Under the pieces are notes generated by a model. The model was not told where the DNA came from. It ran no database searches and was given only the letters and a program-made list of their open reading frames with translations. The position numbers and the translations under genes were made by a program. 64,000 nucleotides of DNA from an uncultured Prevotellaceae bacterium (GTDB taxonomy: Bacteria > Bacteroidota > Bacteroidia > Bacteroidales > Bacteroidaceae), in assembly GCA_900315105.1 (NCBI GenBank), contig OMXX01000013.1, positions 1-64,000 on the forward strand, given 5' to 3'. Of this stretch, positions 40,295 through 49,905 are shown in pieces. Position 1 is the first letter of the stretch. Each line of letters begins with the position of its first letter.

Positions 40295-42319
40295 GTGCGC
40301 GCATACATTATTATATTAATAGCAACACTATTTCCAAATCTTTCCATGGCACAAGAAAAAGTATGGGAAGACTATTTCCATGAGATATACGCCATGGAGG
40401 AGATTGACGAGACTGCTATGGAAAATGACTACGAGCACCTACGCGAACTGGAATCCTCTCCCCTGAACATAAACACGCTGAATCCCGAAGACCTATATCT
40501 AATCCCTGGAATAAACAGAGACCAAATTGACGACATAATAAAATACCGTGACAGATACGGTGAATTTAGAACCATCGAAGAACTTGCACTTATTGAATCA
40601 ATAGACAGACCTCTCCGACTATTCCTATGTAACTTCATCGTTGCAGAACCAATAGTCAAGGATAAATGGTACTCAAGACCGACACTTGATTCCATAATGA
40701 GAAAAGGACATGGAGAAATACTTACTTACGCCAATATACCTTTATATAATAGGGAAGGCGACAAGAACGGGTATCTCGGCTATAAATACAAATACAACAT
40801 CAAACTGACTGGGAAATTCTCGGACAACATCAGATACGGCTTCTGCGGAGCACAAGATGCCGGTGAGCCTCTGTTTGCCAACAAGAACAAATGGGGAATG
40901 GATTATTACTCCTTCTATGTAAAGGTAAACAATATCGGAAGGCTCAAGAGTATTGTGCTTGGGCAATACAAAATAAAATTCGGAATGGGACTTATACAGA
41001 ACAACTGTTTCGGATATGGCAAGCAGATAATGCTATCTGCCATGAACACCTACGATGCAACGATAACAGGACATTCGTCAAGATCAGACGGAGGGCATTT
41101 CCAAGGAATTGCAAACACATTCGACTTAGGCAAGAAAGGCTCCATCAATAAATGGACCTTAACCTCATTCTGGTCTTATAGGAAAATTGATGCCACGCAG
41201 AACAAGGACGGAAGCATCTCCACTATATCAACAGCAGGCTATCACCGAACACCAACCGAGATGGAGAAGAAGAACAATTCCTCATCATTGAACGCTGGTA
41301 CGCATATCAACTTCAAGAGGAATGGGCTTTACATTGGAGCATCAATGGTATATAATTGGTTTGACAGGCCTTTGAATCCAAACCCCAACAACAATCCAAA
41401 TTCATACAGGACATACCATGCTAAGGGCTATGACTTCTGGAATGCAAGCATAAACTATGGATACATCTCGGGGAAGTTCACTTTTGCAGGAGAGACGGCC
41501 ACAGGCTCATGCAATTCTATTGCAACAATAAATAGTCTTGAAGCAAAGCTGCACAGGGACGTTACGGTTAATGCCGTTCAGCGATTCTACTCATATAAAT
41601 ATAATGCAATAAATGCAAAAGCATTCAATGATGGAGGCTATACCCAGAATGAAAGCGGAATATATGCAGGAATGATATGGAATGCAACAAAGAATGTAAC
41701 AGTAAATGCCTATTCCGACCTTTCGTATTTCCCGTGGATCAAATATTACACAAGTGCTTCGTCATATTCATTCGACAACAATATATCATTAAAATATAGC
41801 AAGGACAAATGGAATGTTCAGGCTAGATACAAATACAGAATCAGACAAAGGAACAACGCTGAGAAAACAAAAATCATCAACAGATATAGCAACAAACTCA
41901 GATTTACAATTCAAAGGACATCCGAGTACTTATCAACATCAACAATAATAGACCTATCAAAACTCACTTACACCGGATTTAAATCCCAAGGCTATTCCAT
42001 AACTCAAAACTTGAGTATTCAAACACGCAAAAAAAATATTTTTTATGCATTTCTTTCATATTTTAATACTGATGATAGCAACGCAAGTATATATCTTTCC
42101 GAAAGAACTATTCCCGGATTGTATTCCCCTTCGAATTTTTATGGAGAGGGAATAAGATTTTCCGCGATTGTCAAACAACCCCTAACTTCCATTGTTATAA
42201 TCAATTTCAAAGTTGGTTTCACGAAATACTTTAACAAAAATTCCATTTCGACAGGATTAAGAATGATTGAACATTCGTATCAAACAGACATAGATTTGAG
42301 CATAAAATGCAAATTTTAA
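40295..42319 (+). CDS. helix-hairpin-helix protein with a long beta-rich (probable outer-membrane) domain
   Basis: 674 residues from a GTG start (reads MRAYIIILIATLFPNLSMAQ, a signal peptide). Residues about 45-110 hold a ComEA-type helix-hairpin-helix region: PLNINTLNPEDLYLIPGINR, then YRDRYGEFRTIEELALIESI. The rest (about 130-674) has repeated aromatic beta-strands such as YGFCGAQDAGEP and GLYIGASMVYNW, like a large outer-membrane barrel. Homologous architectures are common in Bacteroidales, but the role is unknown. A link to DNA uptake is speculative. Monocistronic. Confidence 0.8.
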   Translation: MRAYIIILIATLFPNLSMAQEKVWEDYFHEIYAMEEIDETAMENDYEHLRELESSPLNINTLNPEDLYLIPGINRDQIDDIIKYRDRYGEFRTIEELALIESIDRPLRLFLCNFIVAEPIVKDKWYSRPTLDSIMRKGHGEILTYANIPLYNREGDKNGYLGYKYKYNIKLTGKFSDNIRYGFCGAQDAGEPLFANKNKWGMDYYSFYVKVNNIGRLKSIVLGQYKIKFGMGLIQNNCFGYGKQIMLSAMNTYDATITGHSSRSDGGHFQGIANTFDLGKKGSINKWTLTSFWSYRKIDATQNKDGSISTISTAGYHRTPTEMEKKNNSSSLNAGTHINFKRNGLYIGASMVYNWFDRPLNPNPNNNPNSYRTYHAKGYDFWNASINYGYISGKFTFAGETATGSCNSIATINSLEAKLHRDVTVNAVQRFYSYKYNAINAKAFNDGGYTQNESGIYAGMIWNATKNVTVNAYSDLSYFPWIKYYTSASSYSFDNNISLKYSKDKWNVQARYKYRIRQRNNAEKTKIINRYSNKLRFTIQRTSEYLSTSTIIDLSKLTYTGFKSQGYSITQNLSIQTRKKNIFYAFLSYFNTDDSNASIYLSERTIPGLYSPSNFYGEGIRFSAIVKQPLTSIVIINFKVGFTKYFNKNSISTGLRMIEHSYQTDIDLSIKCKF

Positions 42320-42401
42320 CATAAAAAAAGGGCAATTTTGAGGAAAAATATGATAAAAGTCACTTTTTTTGCACTTTTTTGACGAAAAAATGCAAGAATA
42401 T

Positions 42402-42432
42402 TTTGTTGTTTAGCAAAAATATATTACTTTTG
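42402..42432 (+). promoter_or_regulatory. promoter for the OmpA-family gene
   Basis: -33 TTTG (42402-42405), 19-nt spacer, -7 TACTTTTG (42425-42432). Confidence 0.78.
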
Positions 42433-42506
42433 CAACAAATATCTAGATGATGGAAACAACAGTCTAGAACTAATTGCATGATATAAACATTAAAATCATA
42501 AACGAA

Positions 42507-43676
42507 ATGAAAAAGCTTTTCTTAATGCTTGCTGTTGCAGCATCAGCTATGACTGCATCAGCGCAGGAGCCAAAGAGCGGATTTGCAGACGCTAAGTTCT
42601 GGGACAACTGGTACCTTGGTGCAAACCTCGGTGTTATGTCCAAGGCTACAGATCAGGCAGTCTTGAAGAACATGAACCCTGAGTTTGGTATTCGCTTTGG
42701 TAAATGGTTCACTCCAAGTGTTGGTCTCTCTGCTGAGGGTGCCTTCCTATTCGGAAACAAGGCTAGAGGTTATCAGCTCACAGACCCTTCTCTTTTCCAT
42801 GCAATGAAGTTCCACCTCCTCGGAACTCTTAACTTCTCAAATGCATTCGGTGGCTACACTGGTTCACCACGTTCATTTGAAGTTATCGGTCTTGCAGGTA
42901 TCGGCTTTATCCACAACTTCGGAACAAAGAAAGAGCAGTTCAATGACACAAGAATCCAGCTCAACATGTTGAGTTCTAAGTTAGGTCTTGACTTCGCTTG
43001 GAATTTCGGTAGCGAGAAGGAATGGCAGTTCTATGTAGAGCCAGCTCTCACATACGCACTTGGTGGTGCAAAGAACGGACAGAAGATTCAGTACAACTCT
43101 AACTACGCAAATCTTGAGTTGAATGTTGGTATCAACTACTACTTCAAGACAAGCAATGGTACTCATCACTTCCTCAACATCACAGAGTGTGACCAGCGCG
43201 AGATTGATGCTCTGAACAACACAATCAACGACCTCCGCAACAAGAATGCTGCAGATCAGGCTAAGATCGCTCAGCTTCAGGCAGAGATTGCACGTCTCAC
43301 AAAGGCTCTCAGGGACTGCGAGAACAAGCCAGCTCCAGAAGCACCTTTCGAGGCTCCAACAATCCCATCTGTATTCTACAATGTTAACAAGTCTCTCATC
43401 ACAAAGCAGCAGGCTGAGAACGTTGCAGTTGCAGCACAGATTCTCAAGAACCACCCAGAGCTCAAGCTCAACATCAAGGGTTATGCTTCACCAGAGGGTA
43501 AGGCTAAGAAGAATCAGGAACTCTCTGTTCGTCGTGCTAACGCAGTTAAGGACCTCCTCGTTAAGAAGTATGGTATTGACGAGAGCCGTATCACTGCTGA
43601 GGGTTGCGGTACAACTAAGGACAAGTATGAGACTTACGAGAACAACCGCGTAGCTATGCTGTTCTTCGAGAAGTAA
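42507..43676 (+). CDS. OmpA-family outer-membrane protein
   Basis: 389 residues from the ATG at 42507 (MKKLFLMLAVAASAMTASAQ signal peptide). An N-terminal eight-strand-type barrel (about 25-225) is followed by a short coiled coil (LNNTINDLRNKNAADQAKIA, about 240-275). The C-terminal OmpA peptidoglycan-binding domain contains LNIKGYASPEGKAKKNQELS and the RANAVKDLL motif (about 330-360). It anchors the outer membrane to the cell wall. It lies just upstream of the type IX operon, separated by a terminator, so read-through could link them. Confidence 0.93.
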   Translation: MKKLFLMLAVAASAMTASAQEPKSGFADAKFWDNWYLGANLGVMSKATDQAVLKNMNPEFGIRFGKWFTPSVGLSAEGAFLFGNKARGYQLTDPSLFHAMKFHLLGTLNFSNAFGGYTGSPRSFEVIGLAGIGFIHNFGTKKEQFNDTRIQLNMLSSKLGLDFAWNFGSEKEWQFYVEPALTYALGGAKNGQKIQYNSNYANLELNVGINYYFKTSNGTHHFLNITECDQREIDALNNTINDLRNKNAADQAKIAQLQAEIARLTKALRDCENKPAPEAPFEAPTIPSVFYNVNKSLITKQQAENVAVAAQILKNHPELKLNIKGYASPEGKAKKNQELSVRRANAVKDLLVKKYGIDESRITAEGCGTTKDKYETYENNRVAMLFFEK

Positions 43677-43696
43677 TTAAAACTCAACTAAATAAG

Positions 43697-43731
43697 AAAA
43701 GCTCCATCCTTATATAGGGTGGAGCTTTTTT
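43697..43731 (+). terminator. terminator after the OmpA gene
   Basis: Stem AAAGCTCCATCCT pairs with AGGGTGGAGCTTT (one wobble), 5- to 7-nt loop, then a T-run. The open frame of the next gene begins inside this hairpin, which is why I place that gene's start downstream. Confidence 0.85.
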
Positions 43732-43775
43732 TATGTGCATTTGTAATAAAAAAGAAGATTCCTCGTTATATAAAA

Positions 43776-44720
43776 GTGAAAGCAAACAGAATAGTGATAA
43801 TTATCCTCATAGCCGTGGCGCTGGTCCCAACAAAAGTCAGAGCCCAGTATGACGTATATTTCTCTCACTATTTCGACATGCAGACCGCATACAATCCTGC
43901 AGCATCCGGATTGTTTGACAAACTGAACATCACAGCATCCTATGCAATGAGCATGGTAGGCTACGAGAACAGTCCGAAAACAGCATACGTGTCTGCAGAT
44001 ATGCCGTTCAATGCATTAAACACGAGGAATGGCGTTGGCGTCAGTTTCATGAGCGACAAGAAAGGCCTGTTTTCAAGACAGCAGATAAACGCTCAATACA
44101 GCTACCAGAGAAAGCTTTGGGACGGTCGCCTGGCAATAGGCGTTCAAGCAGGACTGCTAAGCGAGTCTTTCGACGGGTCCAAGGTTGACGTTGAGGACAC
44201 CACCGACCCAGCATTCAGCAGGAGTGAGGTCAAAGGCAACTCCATAGACCTCGGTTTCGGACTTCATTACAGTAGCGAACAATGGTATGTAGGAGTATCT
44301 GCACAGCATCTGACATCACCTACGGTGGAACTTGGTGAGACAAATGAAATAGCCGTAGATCCCACGCTGTATGCTACTGGCGGATATAACTTCAAGATGA
44401 ACAATCCGCTTTTCTCTGTAGCAACATCCGCATTTATTGCAACAGACCTTGTAGGATACAGAGGAGAACTTTCTGCACGTCTGATTTACACCTACGAAGG
44501 CAGAACAATGAGTGCAGGTCTGGGATACAGTCCGAAGAACTCCACCACTATATATCTTGCAGGAAGCTTCCACGGTATAATGTTAGGCTACAGCTACGAC
44601 ATCTACACAAGCGGTATCAGTTTCGAAAACGGTTCACATGAACTTTTCATCGGATATCAGACAGATATAAACTTCATGCCAAAAGGAAAGAACAGGCATC
44701 AAAGTGTAAGACATCTCTAA
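43776..44720 (+). CDS. porP: type IX secretion outer-membrane protein, PorP/SprF family
   Basis: 314 residues from the GTG at 43776, giving a signal peptide KANRIVIIILIAVALVPTKV. The frame is open to a GTG at 43719, but that lies in the terminator. Hallmarks: YDVYFSHYFDMQTAYNPAAS (about residues 25-44), then repeated barrel strands, ending SFENGSHELFIGYQTDINF. PorP/SprF proteins associate with the outer-membrane part of the type IX system and with GldK/N rings. Three bases separate it from gldK, so it heads the operon porP-gldKLMN. Confidence 0.92.
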   Translation: MKANRIVIIILIAVALVPTKVRAQYDVYFSHYFDMQTAYNPAASGLFDKLNITASYAMSMVGYENSPKTAYVSADMPFNALNTRNGVGVSFMSDKKGLFSRQQINAQYSYQRKLWDGRLAIGVQAGLLSESFDGSKVDVEDTTDPAFSRSEVKGNSIDLGFGLHYSSEQWYVGVSAQHLTSPTVELGETNEIAVDPTLYATGGYNFKMNNPLFSVATSAFIATDLVGYRGELSARLIYTYEGRTMSAGLGYSPKNSTTIYLAGSFHGIMLGYSYDIYTSGISFENGSHELFIGYQTDINFMPKGKNRHQSVRHL

Positions 44721-44723
44721 TAA

Positions 44724-46187
44724 ATGAATATGAAGATAAAAAACATTATATTCACTCTTGCGATAACCAATGCGGTTTTCCTTCTTTCATCTTGCTTCGG
44801 AGGTAAGATGACTTCCTCTATGTCAGGAGGAGAGGTAACAGGCGTTGGTAACGGACGAGGATTCACCGAGCCTACTCCTTACGGAATGACAATGGTAAAT
44901 CGCGGTTCATTGAGGATGGGTATCGACAGCAACGATTCTCTTTGGGGTAATGTAGCTCCTGTAAAAGATATAAGTGTTGACGGATTCTGGATGGACGAAA
45001 CCGAGGTCACCAATTCAAAATACCGTCAGTTTGTTATGTGGGTGCGCGACAGTATCCTACGCACACGTCTTGCAGACCCAGCATACGGTGGTGATGAGAC
45101 ATACCTTATTACAGAAGACCAGAACCACGACCCTATTCCGCCAAGAATCAATTGGAAGAAGCCATTGCCTCGCAAACCGAATGAGGATCAGCAGCGTGCA
45201 TACGAGAGTCTATATATCACGAATCCTGTAACAGGAGAAAAACTCATCGATGCATCACAACTCATATACCGTTATGAGATATACGACTATACAACAGCTG
45301 CACTTCGTCGCAATCGTATCAAGCCAGAGGAAAGAAACCTCAACACTGATATAACCGTGAATCCAGACGAAGTCGTAATGATAACAAAGGACACGGCATA
45401 TATAAATGATGAGGGTAAGATAATAAGAGAGTCTATCAATCGCCCTCTCTCCGGGCCTTGGGACTTCCTTAACACATACATCGTCAATATCTATCCGGAT
45501 ACAACATGCTGGGTTAACGATTTCCCAAACTCAGACAATGAGATGTATCTACGCAACTATTTCAGCAATCCGACTTACAACGACTACCCCGTTGTCGGTG
45601 TTACATGGGAACAGGCAAACGCATTCTGTGCTTGGCGTACAGAGTTCCTTCTCAAAGGACTTTCCGGACAGGCAAAATACATCCAACGCTATCGTCTTCC
45701 TTCTGAAGCAGAATGGGAATACGCTGCACGCGGAAAAGACGGGACAGAGTTTCCTTGGGAAAACCCAGACGTAAAGAATGGTGATGGCTGTTTCTATGCG
45801 AACTTCAAGCCTGACAGAGGAAACTACACCAAGGATGGAAACCTGATTACATCCAAGACTGGTATATACTCTCCAAATAGCCATGGTTTATATGACATGG
45901 CTGGAAATGTCGCAGAATGGACATCTACCATATATACAGAAGCAGGTGTAGAGGCTATGAACGACCTCAACCCTAAGTTGGAATATAATGCAGCAACAGA
46001 AGACCCATACAGACTGAAAAAAAAGAGTGTCAGAGGCGGCTCATGGAAAGACCCGGAGAGCTTCATCCGCTCAGCATGGCGATCTTGGGAATATCAGAAT
46101 CAGCCAAGAGCATATATTGGATTCCGTTGCGTTCGCTCATTAGCAAGTCCTGCAAGCCAGAATGGTAAAGGCAAAAAGAAAAGATAA
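44724..46187 (+). CDS. gldK: type IX secretion lipoprotein GldK (PorK)
   Basis: 487 residues. A lipoprotein signal with lipobox LLSSC (Cys about residue 24), then a formylglycine-generating-enzyme/SUMF1-like domain: DGFWMDETEVTNSKYRQFVM (about 88-107), YRLPSEAEWEYAARG (about 325-340) and SVRGGSWKDPESFIRSAWR (about 440). GldK forms, with GldN, a periplasmic ring attached to the outer membrane. Length and order with gldL are standard. Confidence 0.96.
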   Translation: MNMKIKNIIFTLAITNAVFLLSSCFGGKMTSSMSGGEVTGVGNGRGFTEPTPYGMTMVNRGSLRMGIDSNDSLWGNVAPVKDISVDGFWMDETEVTNSKYRQFVMWVRDSILRTRLADPAYGGDETYLITEDQNHDPIPPRINWKKPLPRKPNEDQQRAYESLYITNPVTGEKLIDASQLIYRYEIYDYTTAALRRNRIKPEERNLNTDITVNPDEVVMITKDTAYINDEGKIIRESINRPLSGPWDFLNTYIVNIYPDTTCWVNDFPNSDNEMYLRNYFSNPTYNDYPVVGVTWEQANAFCAWRTEFLLKGLSGQAKYIQRYRLPSEAEWEYAARGKDGTEFPWENPDVKNGDGCFYANFKPDRGNYTKDGNLITSKTGIYSPNSHGLYDMAGNVAEWTSTIYTEAGVEAMNDLNPKLEYNAATEDPYRLKKKSVRGGSWKDPESFIRSAWRSWEYQNQPRAYIGFRCVRSLASPASQNGKGKKKR

Positions 46188-46198
46188 ACAAACTCATT

Positions 46199-47122
46199 AT
46201 GACAAAATACAGCAATTATAACATAGTATATAGGCTTCAGAAATGGATGGATAGCGTTTCTGGCCAAACCTTCATGAACTACGCATATTCATGGGGTGCA
46301 GCCGTCGTTATCCTCGGAACCCTATTCAAACTTACCCACCTTCCTGGTGCAAATGCCATGCTTTTCATAGGTATGGGAACTGAGGTGTTCGTATTCTTCA
46401 TCTCTGCCTTCGACCGTCCTTTTGACAAGACTCAGGAAGGCCGCAACCTTGCAACAGATACAGAACTTGCTGCCGCACTTGCAGCTCAGGAAGCACTAGA
46501 AAACGGTATTGAGACAACCTCAGGAAATGCTGTTCCCGAGAATATTGCGGTTGCTGCCACATCAGGTAATGCTGGCACATCTCCTGCCTCACAAATATCT
46601 GGCGGAACAATCATTATCGGAGGTGGTACAATCGGAGGAGGTGCAGTTTCACAATATGCACCTAAGCAGACTTCTGTTGCTCAGCAAGTATCTGACTCTC
46701 AGCCTTCTTCTGAGGCTATATCATTTGCTCCAGACGGTTCTGAAAAACAGCCAGAAGCTAAAGCTTCTGCTCCAAAGATTGGAACACCGGCACCTGCAGT
46801 TACTCCTGAAACTGCTCAGGCAATGGAACAGGCTACATCAACATACGTTGACCGTCTTAACGAGCTTAACGAACTCCTTCTCAAGATTGCAGCTATTAGC
46901 GAGCGTCTCTCTATCGACTCTCAGGAAATGGAGAACCTCAATCGTACTCTTACAGGTATTGCACGCGTCTATGAGATGCAGCTCAAGGCTGCTTCACAAC
47001 AGATCACAACTCAGGACGAGATTAATGCTGAGACACGCAAGATGGCAGATGAAATCAAGGAGCTTAACGCTGTATATGCTCGTATGATCGACGCTATGAC
47101 TGTAAATATCCCAAAGCAGTAA
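46199..47122 (+). CDS. gldL: type IX secretion inner-membrane motor protein GldL (PorL)
   Basis: 307 residues. Two N-terminal membrane helices around AYSWGAAVVILGTLFKLTHL and AMLFIGMGTEVFVFFISAF (about residues 20-70). The cytoplasmic remainder has a Gly/Ala/Pro/Ser-rich low-complexity middle (about 95-210) and a C-terminal coiled coil (about 220-305). With GldM it forms the proton-motive-force-driven motor of type IX secretion. It lies 11 nt after gldK. The middle region is longer than in some homologues. Confidence 0.95.
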   Translation: MTKYSNYNIVYRLQKWMDSVSGQTFMNYAYSWGAAVVILGTLFKLTHLPGANAMLFIGMGTEVFVFFISAFDRPFDKTQEGRNLATDTELAAALAAQEALENGIETTSGNAVPENIAVAATSGNAGTSPASQISGGTIIIGGGTIGGGAVSQYAPKQTSVAQQVSDSQPSSEAISFAPDGSEKQPEAKASAPKIGTPAPAVTPETAQAMEQATSTYVDRLNELNELLLKIAAISERLSIDSQEMENLNRTLTGIARVYEMQLKAASQQITTQDEINAETRKMADEIKELNAVYARMIDAMTVNIPKQ

Positions 47123-47168
47123 TTTGCGACCTGTTAATTATTAATTGTTAATTATAATTGCATAACCT

Positions 47169-48719
47169 GTGGCAATAAAGAAGAAACCCGTTTCTCCCCG
47201 CCAGAAGATGATCAATCTGATGTATGTGGTCCTCATGGCGATGCTGGCGATGAATATCTCCAGCGAGGTTCTTGATGGCTTCAGCATCGTTGATGCGAGT
47301 CTGATGCAATCAACAGCCAACACAGAGAAACAGAACACCACAATATACGATGACTTTGAGACTCAGCTAAAGGCAAACCCTCAGAAAGTCAAAGAATGGT
47401 TTGACAAGGCAACCCTCGTCAAGCGCATGAGCGATTCCCTATATAACTACGCACAACAGCTGAAGGTTGCAATCGTCAAGGATGCTGACGGCTCTGATGG
47501 TGATGTCAACAATATTGAGCGAGTTGACGACCTCGAAGCTGCAAACCACGTTATGCTTGCCCCAGGTACAGGCCAGGGTGCAAAGCTTCGCAAGGCAATA
47601 GACAACTATCGTGAGCAGATGCTAACCATGATAACCGACGAAGACAAGCGAAAAGTCATAGCAAGCAATCTCACAACAAAGATTACAGGACGCAGGAATC
47701 CTCTCAACAAGAACTGGGAAGAGTATATGTTCGAGGGTATGCCTGTAGCTGCTGCAATAACCATGCTCTCTAAGCTTCAAAGTGACATCCGTTATGCCGA
47801 GGGCGAGGTTCTCCACAATCTCGTAAGCAATATCGACGTTAAGGATATCCGCGTAAACAAGCTTTCAGCTTTTGTTATCCCTAATGCCCAAACTGTTGTA
47901 AGAGGTGATAAGTTCTCTGCAAAGATAGTTATGGCGGCAGTAGATACAACTCAGCAACCTCAGATATTCATAGGCGGCCAAGAGGTAAATCTCACCAATA
48001 GCACATACGAATTCGTTGCAGGCAAGACTGGTGACTTCACACTTTCCGGCTATATGACCGTACAGAATGGCGGAGGCGAGATTATCCGTCGTGACTTTGA
48101 GCAGAAATATACAGTAGTAGATCCTTCTGCAACCGTTTCTGCCACAATGATGAACGTACTCTATGCTGGTTACTCTAACCCAGTAAGCGTATCCATCCCT
48201 GGCGTACCTCAGAATAAGGTGAGCGCAACTATGACTGGAGGCACATTCACCCCAGTAGGTCCGGGTAAGTATATCGCCCGTCCTAGTGCTGTAGGAAAGG
48301 ACGTAACAATCTCTGTGTCAAGCACACAGACAGGAAAGCCTGTTCACATGGGCAACTTCACTTTCCGTGTCCGCAAGCTTCCTGACCCAACTCCATATAT
48401 CCTCGTAGGCGACAACCGTTTCCGTGGTGGTGGTCTTGCAAAGGCTTCTCTTCTTGGTGCAACAGGCATCAAGGCAGCCATCGACGATGGACTTCTTGAC
48501 ATAGAATTTAAGGTTACAGGCTTTGAGGCTGTATTCTTCGACAATATGGGTAATGCCGTTCCTATCGTGAGCGAAGGAGCATCATTCTCAGGAAGACAGA
48601 TGGACACATTCCGCAAGCTTTCACGCTCAAAGCGCTTTTACATCTCAAAGGTGAAAGCGATAGGTCCTGACGGAATTTTACGCACACTACCAACCTCTAT
48701 GGAGGTAATAATCAAATAA
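47169..48719 (+). CDS. gldM: type IX secretion periplasmic motor shaft GldM (PorM)
   Basis: 516 residues from a GTG start at 47169 (reads MAIKKKPVSPRQKMINLMYV). One N-terminal membrane helix (MYVVLMAMLAMNISSEVLDG) enters the motor, and four periplasmic beta-domains follow. The family phrases SAKIVMAAVDTTQQPQIFIG and DNRFRGGGLAKASLLGATGI are visible. GldM transmits motion from GldL to the GldKN ring. The 46-nt gldL-gldM gap contains a TTAATTATTAATTGTTAATT run. Its stop overlaps the gldN start by one base. Confidence 0.96.
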   Translation: MAIKKKPVSPRQKMINLMYVVLMAMLAMNISSEVLDGFSIVDASLMQSTANTEKQNTTIYDDFETQLKANPQKVKEWFDKATLVKRMSDSLYNYAQQLKVAIVKDADGSDGDVNNIERVDDLEAANHVMLAPGTGQGAKLRKAIDNYREQMLTMITDEDKRKVIASNLTTKITGRRNPLNKNWEEYMFEGMPVAAAITMLSKLQSDIRYAEGEVLHNLVSNIDVKDIRVNKLSAFVIPNAQTVVRGDKFSAKIVMAAVDTTQQPQIFIGGQEVNLTNSTYEFVAGKTGDFTLSGYMTVQNGGGEIIRRDFEQKYTVVDPSATVSATMMNVLYAGYSNPVSVSIPGVPQNKVSATMTGGTFTPVGPGKYIARPSAVGKDVTISVSSTQTGKPVHMGNFTFRVRKLPDPTPYILVGDNRFRGGGLAKASLLGATGIKAAIDDGLLDIEFKVTGFEAVFFDNMGNAVPIVSEGASFSGRQMDTFRKLSRSKRFYISKVKAIGPDGILRTLPTSMEVIIK

Positions 48720-49810
48720 TGTGTATGAAAAAGAATATGACATATAGGAGATTATGGGCAGCAACACTTCTTGTTGTCCTCTCTCTCATTACCTCTACAG
48801 CCTTTGCCCAGCCAGCAGCACGACGCGCTCAGCAGGCTCAGAAAGCTCAGGCGAAGAGTAATGCCAACAATATGACAGAACGCGCCAAGATAGCATTCCC
48901 AACCCAGCAGAAGATGCCAGAGGATGTGGTTTGGCGTCGCGACCTATACCGTTTGCTCGACCTTACGAAAGACGAGAATGGAGGACTTTACTATCCTGTT
49001 GAGCCTGTAGGTTCGCAGATGAATCTCTTCACATACCTCTTCAAGCTCATGCTTTCCGGCCAGATAACTGCATATAAGTATAACCTGAACGGAAATGAGT
49101 CTTTCACTCCTGATGCAAAAATTAAACCTCTGGAGTTTCTTGACAATTACAGCATCTATTACGAGAAGAAAGACGGCAGACTCAAGATTGACAACTCCGA
49201 CATTCCAAGTCGTGAGGTAAAATCATACTACATCAAGGAGTCTTCATACTACGACCAATATACGGCAACCTACCACACAAAGGTAGTAGCCCTCTGCCCT
49301 ATCATGACGCGCGAGGATGATTTCGGAGGTCAGGCAAACACCTACCCTCTCTTCTGGGTAAAGTATGATGACATCGCCCCATTCCTCTCAAAGCAGATGA
49401 TCATGACAAGCAATATCAATAATGCTGCTATGATGAGTATTGACGACTTCTTTGTAAAAACCAAATACAAGGGAGAAATCTACAAGACAAACAACATGTT
49501 GGGACAGACTCTCGCTCAAAGCGTTGCTGCCTCAGACTCTACGAATCAAGAAGCTGCAATAAAGAAGGAGCAGCAAAAGATAGAATCCCAGATGAAATCA
49601 TTCGAGAAAAGCATCTGGGGTGATCAGGCACGAAAGGATTCTCTCGACAGCATAGCAAAAGTGGATAAAAACGGAAAGAAGAAGGCTAAGAAAACAACAC
49701 GTCGCTCTACAACTTCTACTTCTGGGGTGAAGAGCACAAAGACAAAAACCAAGTCTTCTGCCGTTTCATCAGGTTCAGCAAGAGTAAGCGTACGCCGTCA
49801 GAGACACTAA
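48719..49810 (+). CDS. gldN: type IX secretion ring protein GldN (PorN)
   Basis: 363 residues with a signal peptide (to about residue 32, ending TAFAQ). Family motifs are DVVWRRDLYRLLDLTKDENG (about 63-82), the PVEPVGSQMNLFTYLFKLML stretch (about 86-106) and SYYIKESSYYDQYTATYHTK. The C-terminal ~45 residues are a basic Lys/Thr/Ser-rich tail that does not look like the folded domain. It binds GldK to form the ring. It is the last gene of the operon, followed by a CGCAAAG-type hairpin. Confidence 0.95.
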   Translation: MCMKKNMTYRRLWAATLLVVLSLITSTAFAQPAARRAQQAQKAQAKSNANNMTERAKIAFPTQQKMPEDVVWRRDLYRLLDLTKDENGGLYYPVEPVGSQMNLFTYLFKLMLSGQITAYKYNLNGNESFTPDAKIKPLEFLDNYSIYYEKKDGRLKIDNSDIPSREVKSYYIKESSYYDQYTATYHTKVVALCPIMTREDDFGGQANTYPLFWVKYDDIAPFLSKQMIMTSNINNAAMMSIDDFFVKTKYKGEIYKTNNMLGQTLAQSVAASDSTNQEAAIKKEQQKIESQMKSFEKSIWGDQARKDSLDSIAKVDKNGKKKAKKTTRRSTTSTSGVKSTKTKTKSSAVSSGSARVSVRRQRH

Positions 49811-49817
49811 TATTACG

Positions 49818-49880
49818 AAACGCAAAGTCGCAGAGTCGAGGAAATTTTTCTTCTCTGCGTCTTTGCGACTTTGCGTTTTT
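49818..49880 (+). terminator. CGCAAAG-type inverted repeat, copy 3, acting as terminator
   Basis: The AAACGCAAAGTCGC arm (from 49818) pairs with GCGACTTTGCGTTT (to 49878), followed by a T-run. It lies directly after the gldN stop. Same family as the repeats after ilvE and meaB. Confidence 0.75.
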
Positions 49881-49905
49881 ATACAAAACATCAATAAATA
49901 CAATT

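Noticed and set aside
43719..43775. N-terminal extension of PorP
   Set aside because: It starts inside the terminator hairpin of the previous gene and would bury the signal peptide.
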